Source of the DNA: Microvirga sesbaniae
GTDB lineage: Bacteria; Pseudomonadota; Alphaproteobacteria; Rhizobiales; Beijerinckiaceae
Direction of reading: 5' to 3'
Assembly: GCF_025460805.1 (NCBI RefSeq)
Contig: NZ_JAMXFJ010000024.1
Coordinates: 1-64,000 of the forward strand
Length of the DNA stretch: 64,000 bases
Below are positions 14,699 through 24,195 of this stretch, in pieces. The notes beneath the pieces are model-generated. The model had not been told where the DNA came from. It searched no databases and was given only the letters and a program-made list of their open reading frames with translations. Made by a program: the position numbers and the translations under genes. Each line of letters begins with the position of its first letter. Within the stretch, counting starts at the first letter, position 1.

Positions 14699-16462
14699 TC
14701 GCACCACGTTCAGCGGCTTCACCGCCGGCCCGGTGAAGCGGCCCGTCGCCAGGTCACCCGTGGGCTTGCTCGAGAAGCCCATGTGCAGGCTGGGCTCCGC
14801 CGACATGAGGGCGCTCAGCGCCGTCGGCGGCTTCTTCGCACCCGGGGGAGACTTCGCCTCCGGGGCGGCGGCAGGCTTTCCCTTCGCGACCTCTTTCGGG
14901 GTCGATCCGGTGACCGGGATATCGACCGGGCCCGCCGCGGCGACCACGATGGGACGCAGGTCGGGACGCGGCGGCGGGAGCGGGACCGCGGCCATCTCCA
15001 CGGGCCCGCGCGGTTCGGGGGCCTCGGGGATCGGGTTCGTGGCGGCGAGCGAGCCCGGACGGGCCGGCGGGAGCGGGGCAGAGGCCAGCGCGAGGGTTCC
15101 GGCGACGGGCTCGAGCCCCGTGTCATCCGCATCGGGCCGCCTCGGCGGCATCGGGGCGAAGGCCATGCCCTTGGGGATGGACATCTCGGATTGCGCGTCC
15201 GGTCCCTGCTGCCAGGCGAGGGCCGGACCGGAGGCCGTCTGCACGGTGCTCGGCGCCCCGTTGATCCGGGTCGGCGGGAGGGGCGCGGAGGCCGGCGGGG
15301 TCAGGTCCTCACGCAGGGCCGGGGCGATCGCCGCCATGACGGCCGGAGCGGGCGGCTCGGGCCGCGGCTGGATCGCCACGGGGGCGCGGCGGACCGGCTC
15401 GGGCGCCTGCGCCGGCTGCAGCGCCGCATAGACCGACGCGTTGGAATCGCTGGCGTAGTAGTTCTGGGCCGGCTGCGGCTGCGGCTGCGGCTGACGGGAC
15501 GCCATGATGGCGCGGCTGGGCCGCGAGGCGACACGGATCTCCTCCGCATCCTCGTTCTCGTCGTCGTCGAGACCGAACAGGGTGGCCCAGAAGCTCTTGC
15601 GGCGCGGCTGGGTGGCGACCGCCTCCTCGGCATCCGCATAGGCCGTGTAGCCGGCCACCGTGCCGCCCTTGGCGAGCACCTCGGCGCGGGCCTCGTCGTA
15701 GCCCGGCAGGGGCCGGCCGTCGGACGGGATGTGAACGGTCTTGCCGTCGGGGAAGATGCTCGCGAGCTGGGCGCGGGTCATGCGCGGCCAGGCGCGCACG
15801 CTGCCCACGTCGAGATGGACGAAGGGCGTATAGGCGTTGGGATAATAGCCGACACCGCCGTTCTGCAGCCGCATGCCGATGGCGCGCAGGCGCGCGGTCG
15901 ATACGTCCGGCAGGTAGAAGTCCATGGCCTTGCCCTGCATGTGCTGACTGTTCTTGGCCACGACGCTCGAGCGCCGCCGGAGCATGGAATTGGTCTGCGG
16001 CGAGCGGTAGCCGGAGTTCACGTGCACCGGTTCGTTCGACCCGGACTCGCGGTAGACCTCCCACACCGTATCGAACAGGCGCGGGTCCATGCGGGTCGGC
16101 TCGTCGCGCCGCCAGTCGCGCAGGAACCAGTTGAGCTGCTGCAGGGCGCCCGAGTCGTACTGGCCGTTGCGCCGGAACGTGACGGTGAGGCTTTCCTTGG
16201 TGTTGTTGTTGTAGAGGCTCAGCGTGCGGGTATCGCCGTTGGCGACGGCATCCTGCGTGCCGCGCACCCCGCCCACCATGACGATCAGAATGGCTGCAAG
16301 ACCGATGCCGGCGCGATACGCCAGAGCATCCGACCCGAAAGTGGACACCCATTTCGGGATCCACCTGACGCTCACTCCTTGGGCCGGCGCATCGTTCTTC
16401 GCGGAAAACCGGAGCCACTGTCCCGCACGATGCGCCCGGCGGTCCGTACGCAATACTCTCAC
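14696..16462 (-). CDS. DUF882 (peptidase M15A-like) exported murein protein with Pro/Ala-rich tail
   Basis: A long frame of 588 codons. The enzymatic domain (about residues 75-250) is of the YcbK/DUF882 type related to D,D-carboxypeptidases: VNSGYRSPQTN, SQHMQGKAMDFYLP and PFVHLDVG supply the zinc His-Asp-His set. A hydrophobic segment (GIGLAAILIVMVGG, about residues 52-66) should direct export. The last ~300 residues are low-complexity Pro/Ala-rich, including QPQPQPQPAQ. The first ~50 codons (from 16462, GTG) run through a family 1 repeat, so the original start was probably destroyed or replaced; GTG at residue 39 is another option. It lies next to an L,D-transpeptidase gene, so a role in peptidoglycan trimming is likely. 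Confidence 0.82.
   Translation of the reverse strand: MRVLRTDRRAHRAGQWLRFSAKNDAPAQGVSVRWIPKWVSTFGSDALAYRAGIGLAAILIVMVGGVRGTQDAVANGDTRTLSLYNNNTKESLTVTFRRNGQYDSGALQQLNWFLRDWRRDEPTRMDPRLFDTVWEVYRESGSNEPVHVNSGYRSPQTNSMLRRRSSVVAKNSQHMQGKAMDFYLPDVSTARLRAIGMRLQNGGVGYYPNAYTPFVHLDVGSVRAWPRMTRAQLASIFPDGKTVHIPSDGRPLPGYDEARAEVLAKGGTVAGYTAYADAEEAVATQPRRKSFWATLFGLDDDENEDAEEIRVASRPSRAIMASRQPQPQPQPAQNYYASDSNASVYAALQPAQAPEPVRRAPVAIQPRPEPPAPAVMAAIAPALREDLTPPASAPLPPTRINGAPSTVQTASGPALAWQQGPDAQSEMSIPKGMAFAPMPPRRPDADDTGLEPVAGTLALASAPLPPARPGSLAATNPIPEAPEPRGPVEMAAVPLPPPRPDLRPIVVAAAGPVDIPVTGSTPKEVAKGKPAAAPEAKSPPGAKKPPTALSALMSAEPSLHMGFSSKPTGDLATGRFTGPAVKPLNVVR
16324..16436. repeat. Family 1 composite palindrome, degenerate
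   Basis: Module A (GCATCCGACCCGAAAGTGG...ATTTCGGGATCC) has a decayed right end; module B (GGCGCATCGTTCTTCGCGGAAAACC...GTCCCGCACGATGCGCC) is better kept. The element overlaps the 5' end of the DUF882 frame and supplies its first codons. Confidence 0.75.
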
Positions 16463-16595
16463 TGTGATACTCGTCTTTACCGGGCCGCATCCGTGGATGC
16501 GGCGATCCTTATGGTGAAAGGATCTTTGCCGAGGACGGTTACCTTCGCGTTAAGTGAGGCCAGAATTTCGTTGAAAACGGAACAGGATCCGGGAG

Positions 16596-18359
16596 CTATT
16601 CGGACAGGTTGAGGGCGGCCCGGACCTTGCGGTCGAGACCGTAGATGTCGTCGAAGCGCTTTACCTCGCCCTTCTCGTCGACCGCGAGCGTGAAGTAGGT
16701 CAGGTGCACGGGCAGGGGATTGGTCAACTGCACGGTGCGCTCGCCCTTGCCGATGAGCCCGCGCAACCGTTCCTCGGTCCATTTGCCGTCCCGTCCCATG
16801 ATCTCCTCTGCGAGTTCGAAGGGCTTCTCGACGCGCACGCATCCATGGCTGAAGGCGCGCTTGCTGGCCGAGAACAGGGTGCGGTTGGGCGTGTCGTGCA
16901 GATAGACCGCATGCTGATTGGGGAACATGAACTTCACGAAGCCCAATGCGTTGCGCTCGCCCGGCGGCTGCTGCACCACGATTCGGTCGCCCCGGCGGAT
17001 GATCTTGTAGCCCTTGCGCGCTGCGTAATAGGGGTCGCTGGCAAGAGCGGGCAGGATCTCCTTCTTCATGATCGAGGGCGGGATCGTCCAGGACGGATTG
17101 ATCACGAGATACTTCATGGTCTCGGAGAAGATCGGCGTCTGCGACTGCTCCTTGCCGACGATCACGCGGGTCTGGTGCACGATGGCGCGGCCGTCGACCA
17201 CCTGCAGGCGGTATTCGGGCACGTTCACCATGATGTGCCGCTGCCCCAGATCCGCCGGCAGCCACCGCCAGCGCTCCATATTGGTGATCAGGTCCGACTG
17301 CCGCTGCGCCACCGATGGACCGGACAGAGCGGCGATCGTCTGCGCATTCAGAACGCCCGTGTCCGGCAGCCCCTTTTCCTTCTGGAAGGCCGCCACGGCC
17401 GAGGCCACGCGCTCGTCGTAGACCGTCTGGTCGTCCGGGTCCTTCACGAGGTTGAACCGTGCGCGGATCAGAGGCACGCGCGGATCCTTCATGCCCACGC
17501 GCAGGGTCGGGCCTCGCGGAAGCCGCACGCTCGGCTGCGACGGATGGCTTTCGCGCAGCTTCGCCAGTCGCTCCTTCAGGGCCTTGTAGCCGGGATGCGG
17601 CGGGTTGTAGGCCTCGAGCGCTCCACCCGCGTCTCCCGCGGAGGAAACCCGGCTCAACACGTCGGGTGCCGACGGCAGGTCGAGCTTCGGGGTCACCAGC
17701 GGCGACAGGCGGGCGAGATCGATGCGCCCCCCACGGGCGTCACGGGCATAACGGATCACGGACAGGGAGAGCTTCACGTCGGCCCTGGCCCATTGCGCCG
17801 GCGTCGCATCCTTGCGCAGGCCCCGGTCGGGCAGGGCGTAGTCGGCCGGATCGAGCCCGTCCTCGTCGGCGGCCTTCAGGCGTTCCATCACGCCGCGGGC
17901 GGCGGGCGACCAGGCTCCGTCCTGGGCCCAGACGAGAGGACGCTCGGCCTGTGCGTAATAGGCCGACAGGGCGTCCCGGTCCTTGCCGCTCACCCGCAGG
18001 TCGCGCATGGCGGCCTCGTCGGCGAACAGGCCTTCCACGGCCATGCGGAAGACGTCCGCTTGCATCAGGGCGGTGACGGGGGCCGCATCGGGCAACGGGA
18101 TGTCGATGACGGGCGGGGCTTTGAGATCGGCCGCCTCGACGGTGACGGGCGCGGGCTCGAGGAGCGGAATGGCCTGGGATGCCGTGTCCTGTTCGGCCGG
18201 GGCGTCCGGAACGGCGGCATCGTGGAAGGAGGGTTCCGCGGGAGCGGTCTGGACGACGTCCGGCCGAGTGCCGGCGTCTTCGGCGAGGGCGGCAAGGGGG
18301 AGGAGTGAAACAGACCCGATGAGACCGAGCCAAAGTGCCGTCTTGCGCAAGCCACGCAT
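16596..18359 (-). CDS. L,D-transpeptidase with peptidoglycan-binding domain (YcbB-like)
   Basis: A 587-residue periplasmic enzyme that makes 3-3 cross-links in peptidoglycan or attaches lipoproteins. Order: signal peptide (MRGLRKTALWLGLIGSVSLL, AALAE), a variable Pro/Ala-rich linker, a scaffold region (ALSAYYAQAERPLVWAQDG), a PG_binding_1 domain (AVAAFQKEKGLPDTGVLNAQT) and the YkuD catalytic domain with SHGCVRV; the nucleophile is Cys507. Domain order and length match the YcbB/LdtD class. The start at 18359 is supported by GAGGAG 8 nt upstream. A longer frame to 18437 is less likely. Confidence 0.93.
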   Translation of the reverse strand: MRGLRKTALWLGLIGSVSLLPLAALAEDAGTRPDVVQTAPAEPSFHDAAVPDAPAEQDTASQAIPLLEPAPVTVEAADLKAPPVIDIPLPDAAPVTALMQADVFRMAVEGLFADEAAMRDLRVSGKDRDALSAYYAQAERPLVWAQDGAWSPAARGVMERLKAADEDGLDPADYALPDRGLRKDATPAQWARADVKLSLSVIRYARDARGGRIDLARLSPLVTPKLDLPSAPDVLSRVSSAGDAGGALEAYNPPHPGYKALKERLAKLRESHPSQPSVRLPRGPTLRVGMKDPRVPLIRARFNLVKDPDDQTVYDERVASAVAAFQKEKGLPDTGVLNAQTIAALSGPSVAQRQSDLITNMERWRWLPADLGQRHIMVNVPEYRLQVVDGRAIVHQTRVIVGKEQSQTPIFSETMKYLVINPSWTIPPSIMKKEILPALASDPYYAARKGYKIIRRGDRIVVQQPPGERNALGFVKFMFPNQHAVYLHDTPNRTLFSASKRAFSHGCVRVEKPFELAEEIMGRDGKWTEERLRGLIGKGERTVQLTNPLPVHLTYFTLAVDEKGEVKRFDDIYGLDRKVRAALNLSE

Positions 18360-18798
18360 GATCCTGCTCCTCGTCGCAATGAATGTGGAGGCTCGAAGGT
18401 CCTCCATCGAAAGGATTTCGTCAGTGTTCCCGCACACGTTCTGTTACGCTTAACGCACAAAACGCCGTGCGGCTTCATCGTCTAGGTCAAGTTCCTTCAA
18501 TTTTCTGTAAAAAGCCCGCAGCCTGGCGAGCCTCGCGCCTCCTTGCGAACGATGCGCCCATCGCCTGGAAGGCCGTCGGGAGAGGCATGAAGAGGGATGA
18601 GGGGTCGAACCCGCGTGCGGGGTCGCCCGGGCGCTGCCGGGAGAGAAGGGTCAACCGGCCGTTGACGGGAGGCAGGCGTCGCCCCCTGGCCGAGGTGGGT
18701 TGATCCGCCGAGCGCCGCGGCCAATATGTGTGCAGGACCATTCCGTTAGACCGATCCCAAGCAGGCCATCGCCCGTGACCTCCCTGACATCCTCTCCC
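18360..18798. other. Divergent intergenic region, 439 bp
   Basis: It separates the L,D-transpeptidase and oligopeptidase F genes and must hold both promoters. The only clear structure is an inverted repeat GTCAAC-CGGCC-GTTGAC (18650-18666). No gene with motif support was found. Confidence 0.4.
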
Positions 18799-20625
18799 AT
18801 GCATCATCCATCCACCGCCGGCGCCGCGCAGGCCGAACTCGGGCTGCTGCCCGAATGGAACCTCTCTCACCTCTATCCCGGCATGGACAGCGAGGCCTTC
18901 AAGCAGGATCTCGCGAAGGCCGAATCGGAGTGCAAGGCCTTCGCCGACGCCTATCGCGGCACGCTCGACGCGATGGCCAGAGGCGAGAGGGCGTCCGTGC
19001 GGCTGGACGAGGTGGTGAAGCGCTACGAGGCGCTCGAAGATCTGCTCGGCCGCCTCATGTCCTATGCCGGCCTCGTCTATTCCGGCGACACCACCGACCC
19101 GATCCGGGCGAAGTTCTACGGCGACACCCAGGAGCGCCTGACCGCCGCCTCGACGGAGCTGCTCTTCTTCGGGCTCGAACTCAACCGCATCGACGACCAG
19201 GTGCTCGACAAGGCCGTGAGCGAGGAGCCGCTCAGGCATTACAAGCCCTGGATCGAGGATCTGCGCAAGGACAAGCCCTTCCAGCTCGAGGACAAGATCG
19301 AGCAGCTCTTCCACGAGAAGTCGGTGACCGGCCGCTCGGCCTGGAACCGCCTGTTCGACGAGACCATCGCGTCGTTGCGCTTCACCGTGCGTGGCGAGGA
19401 CCTGCCCATCGAGCCGACCCTGAACAAGCTGCAGGATCCGGACGAGGGCGTGCGCAAGGACGCCTCCGACGCCCTGGCCAAGACCTTCAAGGCCAATCTC
19501 CGCACCTTCACGCTCATCACCAACACGCTTGCCAAGGACAAGGAGATCTCCGACCGCTGGCGCGGCTTCGAGGACGTGGCCGATTCCCGCCATCTGGCGA
19601 ACCGGGTCGAGCGCGAGGTCGTGGAGGCCATGGTGTCGGCCGTCCGGGAGGCCTATCCGCGCCTGTCGCACCGCTACTACGCCCTGAAGGCCCGGTGGTT
19701 CAAAAAGGACAAGCTCGACCATTGGGACCGCAACGCGCCCCTGCCGAAGGTCGAGCAGCGCACCATTTCCTGGAACGAGGCGAAGGATACGGTCCTGTCG
19801 GCCTATTCCGCCTTCTCTCCGCGCATGGCCGACATCGCGCAGCGCTTCTTCGACGAGGGCTGGATCGATGCGCCGACCCGGCCCGGCAAGGCGCCCGGCG
19901 CCTTCGCCCACCCGACGGTGCCCTCGGCCCACCCCTACGTGCTCCTGAACTACCAGGGCAAGCCGCGGGACGTGATGACCCTGGCGCACGAGCTCGGGCA
20001 CGGGGTGCACCAGGTGATGGCCGGTCCCAATGGCGCTCTCATGGCGCCCACGCCCCTGACGCTCGCCGAGACGGCGTCCGTCTTCGGCGAGATGCTCACC
20101 TTCCGCCGCCTCCTCGACCAGACCAGCGATCCGGTCCAGCGCAAGGCAATGCTGGCCGCGAAGGTCGAGGACATGATCAACACGGTGGTGCGCCAGATCG
20201 CGTTCTACTCCTTCGAGCGCAAGGTGCATCTGGAGCGTCGGAACGGCGAGCTCACGGCCGACAAGCTGTGCGAACTCTGGATGTCCGTCCAGGACGAGAG
20301 CCTCGGGCCGGCGATCCGGCTCGGCCCGGGCTACGAGAGCTTCTGGACCTATATCCCCCACTTCATCCATTCGCCGTTCTACGTCTATGCCTATGCCTTC
20401 GGCGACTGCCTCGTGAACTCGCTCTACGGCGTCTACGAACGGTCCAACGAAGGCTTCGTGGAGCGCTATTTCGCGCTCCTCTCGGCGGGCGGCACCAAGC
20501 ACTACTCGGAGCTGCTCGCGCCCTTCGGCCTCGATGCGGGCGATCCGGCCTTCTGGCAGATCGGCCTGTCGATGATCGAACGGCTGATCGGCGAGCTGGA
20601 GGCGATGGAGACCACGGCCGCGTAA
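18799..20625 (+). CDS. pepF: M3 family oligoendopeptidase F
   Basis: A 608-residue cytoplasmic zinc endopeptidase that cleaves short peptides. The active-site motif is H397-E-L-G-H401 in MTLAHELGHGVHQ, with the third zinc ligand E424 in TLAETASVFGE. The N-terminal helical domain starts LLPEWNLSHLYPGMDS, typical of PepF. ATG 18799 or GTG 18775 could start it; the upstream frame lacks family character. It is followed 7 bp after the stop by a very strong terminator hairpin, so the gene is probably monocistronic. Confidence 0.94.
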   Translation: MHHPSTAGAAQAELGLLPEWNLSHLYPGMDSEAFKQDLAKAESECKAFADAYRGTLDAMARGERASVRLDEVVKRYEALEDLLGRLMSYAGLVYSGDTTDPIRAKFYGDTQERLTAASTELLFFGLELNRIDDQVLDKAVSEEPLRHYKPWIEDLRKDKPFQLEDKIEQLFHEKSVTGRSAWNRLFDETIASLRFTVRGEDLPIEPTLNKLQDPDEGVRKDASDALAKTFKANLRTFTLITNTLAKDKEISDRWRGFEDVADSRHLANRVEREVVEAMVSAVREAYPRLSHRYYALKARWFKKDKLDHWDRNAPLPKVEQRTISWNEAKDTVLSAYSAFSPRMADIAQRFFDEGWIDAPTRPGKAPGAFAHPTVPSAHPYVLLNYQGKPRDVMTLAHELGHGVHQVMAGPNGALMAPTPLTLAETASVFGEMLTFRRLLDQTSDPVQRKAMLAAKVEDMINTVVRQIAFYSFERKVHLERRNGELTADKLCELWMSVQDESLGPAIRLGPGYESFWTYIPHFIHSPFYVYAYAFGDCLVNSLYGVYERSNEGFVERYFALLSAGGTKHYSELLAPFGLDAGDPAFWQIGLSMIERLIGELEAMETTAA

Positions 20626-20632
20626 GCATTCT

Positions 20633-20662
20633 GCCCGGCGGCCGGCCTCCCGGCCGCCGGGC
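20633..20662 (+). terminator. Strong hairpin after oligopeptidase F
   Basis: Perfect 13-bp GC arms (20633-20645 and 20650-20662) enclose CCTC. There is no T-run. Confidence 0.65.
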
Positions 20663-20718
20663 CTGCACACGATAAGAATGGAACGAACACGGATGGGGCT
20701 GGACCGGGAGGGTCGACC

Positions 20719-22665
20719 ATGGCGGTTCGTATCGGGAGTCAGGCTGAGGACCGGCTGAGCGGGACCGGCGCCGCGGACACGATCTACGGATACGATCCCA
20801 ATGCCCGGACACCGCCCACGGCGGCCGCCACCATGATCGTGTCCGGCCTGGACAATCCTCTCTACCTGACCGCGGCCCCGGGCGATTCCCGGCACCTGTT
20901 CATCCTCGAGAAGCGCGGGCTTGTGAAGGTGTACGACACCTCCACCGGCCAGTCCCTCGGCGGATCCTTTCTCGACGTCTCGTCGCAGGTCGCGACCGCC
21001 GGGGAGCAGGGCCTCCTCGGGCTCGCCTTCGCGCCCGACTTCGCCACGAGCCGGACGTTCTACGTCTATCTCAGCACGACATCCGGCGACGTGGAGATCC
21101 GGGAATACAGGACCCAGGCGTCGAACCCGCTCGTTGCGGACCCCGGCAGCATGCGGCTCATCGACCGGATCGACTATCCCACGTCCACCAATCACCGCGG
21201 CGGGTGGATCGGCTTCGGACCGGACGGGTATCTCTACGCGGCGACCGGCGACGGCGCGAACGGAGGCAATGCGCAAAGCCTCGGCAACCAGCTCGGCAAG
21301 ATCCTCAGGCTCGACGTCAAAGGCGACGCCTTCCCGTCCGACCCGATCCGGAACTATGCCCTGCCGCCGGACAACCCGTCGTCGATCGAGGGTATTGCCG
21401 GCAGCGCGGCGGGCACCGGCATCTACGCGGCCGGCCTGCGCAATCCCTGGCGCGTCAGCTTCGACCGGCTGACCGGCGAGATGCTGATCGGCGATGTCGG
21501 TCAGAACACCACCGAGGAGATCGATCTCGGGCGGGCCGGCGCCAATTACGGCTGGAGCGCCACCGAGGGCCCGTTCGATCCCCGGGCGTTTCCGAACTTC
21601 ACGAACCCGATCTACGCTTACGGGCGCGATCTCGGGATCGCGGTCACGGGCGGCTATGTCTATCGCGGGCCGGAGCCGGATTTCCAGGGGGTCTATTTCT
21701 TCTCGGATTTCGGCACGGGCGGGATCTGGACCCTGCAGCGCGCCTCCGGGTCATGGTCGTTCAAGGATCTGACCGGGCAGGTCGCCGTCGGCGGCGGCCC
21801 GATCGGTTCCGTCTCGTCACTCGGGGAGGACGGATCCGGCAACCTCTACCTCGTCGATTACGGGGGCAGGATCTTCCGTCTGGATCTCAGGTCCGGCGCC
21901 GGTCCCGACGTGCGGGCCGACGCAGCAGACGTGCTCAGCGGCGGCGGCGGCAACGACCGCATCCTGGGCGGCGGCGGCGACGACTCGCTGTACGGCGGCG
22001 CCGGCAACGACACCCTGCGTGGCGGACCGGGTGCCGATCTCCTGTCGGGCGGCAGCGGCATCGATTATGCCGATTACCGCGATGCCTCCGGCCCCGTGCG
22101 CATCGACCTCGCGCGGAAGACCCAGGCGGGAAGCGATGCCGCAGGCGACCGCTTGGTCGGCATCCAGGGCGCCCTCGGCAGTCCGTTCGGCGACGTGCTC
22201 AAGGGCTCCGGGAGCCACGACACGCTCCGCGGCGGCGGCGGCGACGACAGCATCTCCGGCCATGCCGGCGACGACAGACTATCCGGCGATGCCGGACGGG
22301 ATACCCTCGTCGGCGGCCCCGGAAAGGATTGGCTGTCCGGAGGGGCGGGGGGTGATGTGTTCCGGTGGTCATCGGCCGGGTCGGCCGGGCCGGATCTGGT
22401 CCATGCCGATGTGGTCGCCGACTTCAGCCGGAGCGCTCGGGATCGCCTGGATCTGGCCGCGATCGATGCCAACACCCTCCGCGGCGGCGATCAAGCCTTC
22501 GTGTTTATAGGCCGGGCCGACTTCACGGCGCCCGGGCAGGTCCGGTACGAGGTTGCAGGATCGGAAGCGCGGGTCCTGCTGAACACGGACGCGGATCATG
22601 ATGCCGAGGGCGTCATCCGCCTCATGGCGATCCGCAGCCTGAAAGCCGGAGATTTCTTCCTGTAG
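20719..22665 (+). CDS. Secreted sugar dehydrogenase-like beta-propeller with RTX repeats
   Basis: A 648-residue protein. Residues ~35-395 form a glucose/sorbosone dehydrogenase-like six-bladed propeller, the PQQ-type soluble aldose dehydrogenase fold (GLDNPLYLTAAP, EQGLLGLAFAPDF, NHRGGWIGFGPDGYLY, GLRNPWRVSFDR). Residues ~405-545 contain two blocks of glycine/aspartate nonapeptides (GGGGNDRILGGGGDDSLYGG and others) that bind calcium. A C-terminal block (VVADFSRSARDRLDLAAID) resembles type I secretion signal regions. There is no Sec signal peptide, consistent with type I secretion. PQQ binding and sugar oxidation are family inferences. No type I transporter gene adjoins it. Confidence 0.87.
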   Translation: MAVRIGSQAEDRLSGTGAADTIYGYDPNARTPPTAAATMIVSGLDNPLYLTAAPGDSRHLFILEKRGLVKVYDTSTGQSLGGSFLDVSSQVATAGEQGLLGLAFAPDFATSRTFYVYLSTTSGDVEIREYRTQASNPLVADPGSMRLIDRIDYPTSTNHRGGWIGFGPDGYLYAATGDGANGGNAQSLGNQLGKILRLDVKGDAFPSDPIRNYALPPDNPSSIEGIAGSAAGTGIYAAGLRNPWRVSFDRLTGEMLIGDVGQNTTEEIDLGRAGANYGWSATEGPFDPRAFPNFTNPIYAYGRDLGIAVTGGYVYRGPEPDFQGVYFFSDFGTGGIWTLQRASGSWSFKDLTGQVAVGGGPIGSVSSLGEDGSGNLYLVDYGGRIFRLDLRSGAGPDVRADAADVLSGGGGNDRILGGGGDDSLYGGAGNDTLRGGPGADLLSGGSGIDYADYRDASGPVRIDLARKTQAGSDAAGDRLVGIQGALGSPFGDVLKGSGSHDTLRGGGGDDSISGHAGDDRLSGDAGRDTLVGGPGKDWLSGGAGGDVFRWSSAGSAGPDLVHADVVADFSRSARDRLDLAAIDANTLRGGDQAFVFIGRADFTAPGQVRYEVAGSEARVLLNTDADHDAEGVIRLMAIRSLKAGDFFL

Positions 22666-22769
22666 CAGGCACGACCGACCCCGGTAAATGGCCGCGGAGG
22701 GCCGCCCTGGCGCTCCGCAGACCACGCCATATCTAAAGCTCTCCAGTTCCGAGCAAGAGATTCCACGTC

Positions 22770-24137
22770 ATGGCCAATTCCGACCGCGAAGCGAACCGCT
22801 TCTCCGCGCGCGCCGCCCGCTACGCCCGCGTGGGCGCCAATATGGGCGGAGTCGCGGCCCGCATGGCCGGCGCCCGGCTGTTCGGCGGCGATGCGCGTGA
22901 CGCCTCCAACGCGGCCGTGCTGGCGCAGGCGCTCGGCGGGCTGAAAGGGCCGATCATGAAGGTGGCGCAGCTTCTGGCCACCATCCCGGACCTGATCCCG
23001 CCGGAATACGCCGCCGAGCTGCAGAAGCTCCAGAGCGAGGCGCCGCCCATGGGGGCTGCCTTCGTGAAGCGGCGCATGCAGGCGGAGCTGGGACCGCAAT
23101 GGCAGGGCCGGTTCGGCTCCTTCGATCTCAACCCGGCCGCCGCCGCGTCCCTCGGCCAGGTTCACCGCGCGACCACGAAGGAGGGCGAGCAGCTCGCCTG
23201 CAAGCTGCAATATCCCGACATGCAGTCGGCCGTGGAGGCGGACCTCAAGCAGCTGGAGCTCGTCTTCGCCCTCCACCGGCGCATGGATCCCGCCATCGAC
23301 ACCCGCGAGATCGCCAAGGAGATCGGCGAACGGGTGCGCGAGGAGCTCGACTACGAGCGCGAGGCCAAGCACGCGGCCCTCTACGCCCAGACCCTGGCCG
23401 ATGTGGCGCAGGTCCGGGTGCCCCGGGTTCATCCGGACCTGTCCACCCGGCGGCTTCTGTCCCTCGAATGGCTCGAGGGCGAGAAGATCCTCGGCTTCAC
23501 CGAGGCTCCGGTCGAGATCCGCAACCGGCTGGCGGTGGCCATGTTCAAGGCCTGGTGGCACCCCTTCAGCCATGCGGCCGTGATCCACGGCGATCCGCAT
23601 CTCGGCAACTACACGGTGTTCTCCGAGGACGGGGAGGCGCAGGGCATCAACCTGCTCGATTACGGCTGCATCCGCATCTTCCATCCTCGCTTCGTGGGCG
23701 GTGTGGTCGATCTCTATCGCGGCCTTCAGACGGACGACCGGTCCCGGGTCGTCCACGCCTACGAGACCTGGGGCTTCAAGAGCCTGTCGAACGAGCTGAT
23801 CGACATCCTCAACATCTGGGCGCGGTTCATCTACGCGCCGCTCCTCGACGATCGCGTCCGCACCGTGGCCGACGGGGTCAAGCCCGGCGAGTACGGCCGC
23901 CGCCAGGCCTTCGAGGTCCACAAGGCCCTGAAAGAGAAGGGGCCGGTCACCGTCCCGCGCGAGTTCGTGTTCATGGACCGGGCGGCCGTGGGCCTGGGCG
24001 CGGTCTTCCTGCACCTGAAGGCCGAGCTGAACTATCACCGGTTGTTCGAGAACGAAATCGACCGTTTCTCCCTGGACGGCCTGGAGCAGAAGCAGAAGGA
24101 GGCGCTGGCCGCGTCCGGTTTACCAAACCCGGTGTAA
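22770..24137 (+). CDS. ABC1/UbiB (AarF) atypical kinase family protein
   Basis: A 455-residue ADCK-type atypical kinase. Visible: the KxGQ-type helix (GGLKGPIMKVAQLLATIP followed by LIPPEYAAELQKLQSEAPP), the ATP-lysine region (LACKLQYPDMQ), catalytic loop VIHGDPHLGNY and metal motif LLDYGCIRIF. Members support ubiquinone biosynthesis (UbiB, COQ8) or lipid homeostasis. It lacks the C-terminal membrane helices of canonical UbiB and is not in a ubi operon, so it is probably an ABC1 paralogue rather than UbiB itself. The glycosyltransferase begins 58 nt later. Confidence 0.9.
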   Translation: MANSDREANRFSARAARYARVGANMGGVAARMAGARLFGGDARDASNAAVLAQALGGLKGPIMKVAQLLATIPDLIPPEYAAELQKLQSEAPPMGAAFVKRRMQAELGPQWQGRFGSFDLNPAAAASLGQVHRATTKEGEQLACKLQYPDMQSAVEADLKQLELVFALHRRMDPAIDTREIAKEIGERVREELDYEREAKHAALYAQTLADVAQVRVPRVHPDLSTRRLLSLEWLEGEKILGFTEAPVEIRNRLAVAMFKAWWHPFSHAAVIHGDPHLGNYTVFSEDGEAQGINLLDYGCIRIFHPRFVGGVVDLYRGLQTDDRSRVVHAYETWGFKSLSNELIDILNIWARFIYAPLLDDRVRTVADGVKPGEYGRRQAFEVHKALKEKGPVTVPREFVFMDRAAVGLGAVFLHLKAELNYHRLFENEIDRFSLDGLEQKQKEALAASGLPNPV

Positions 24138-24195
24138 TGAGGTTGCATTTTTCGCCGGTTGGCCTTACAGCCTAACGATAGGGTAGGGGCAACCG

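Noticed and set aside
16538..16552. TTAC-N7-TTAA, a partial CtrA site between the two cell-wall genes
   Set aside because: One half is off consensus and there is no second site or functional link; it is expected by chance in a window this size.
18650..18666. GTCAAC-CGGCC-GTTGAC dyad as a specific operator
   Set aside because: Short arms and no nearby regulator; noted only as a structure in the divergent promoter region.
18487..21276. Very long (929-codon) minus-strand open frame
   Set aside because: Antisense shadow of oligopeptidase F and the RTX protein in high-GC DNA; no family features or start signal.
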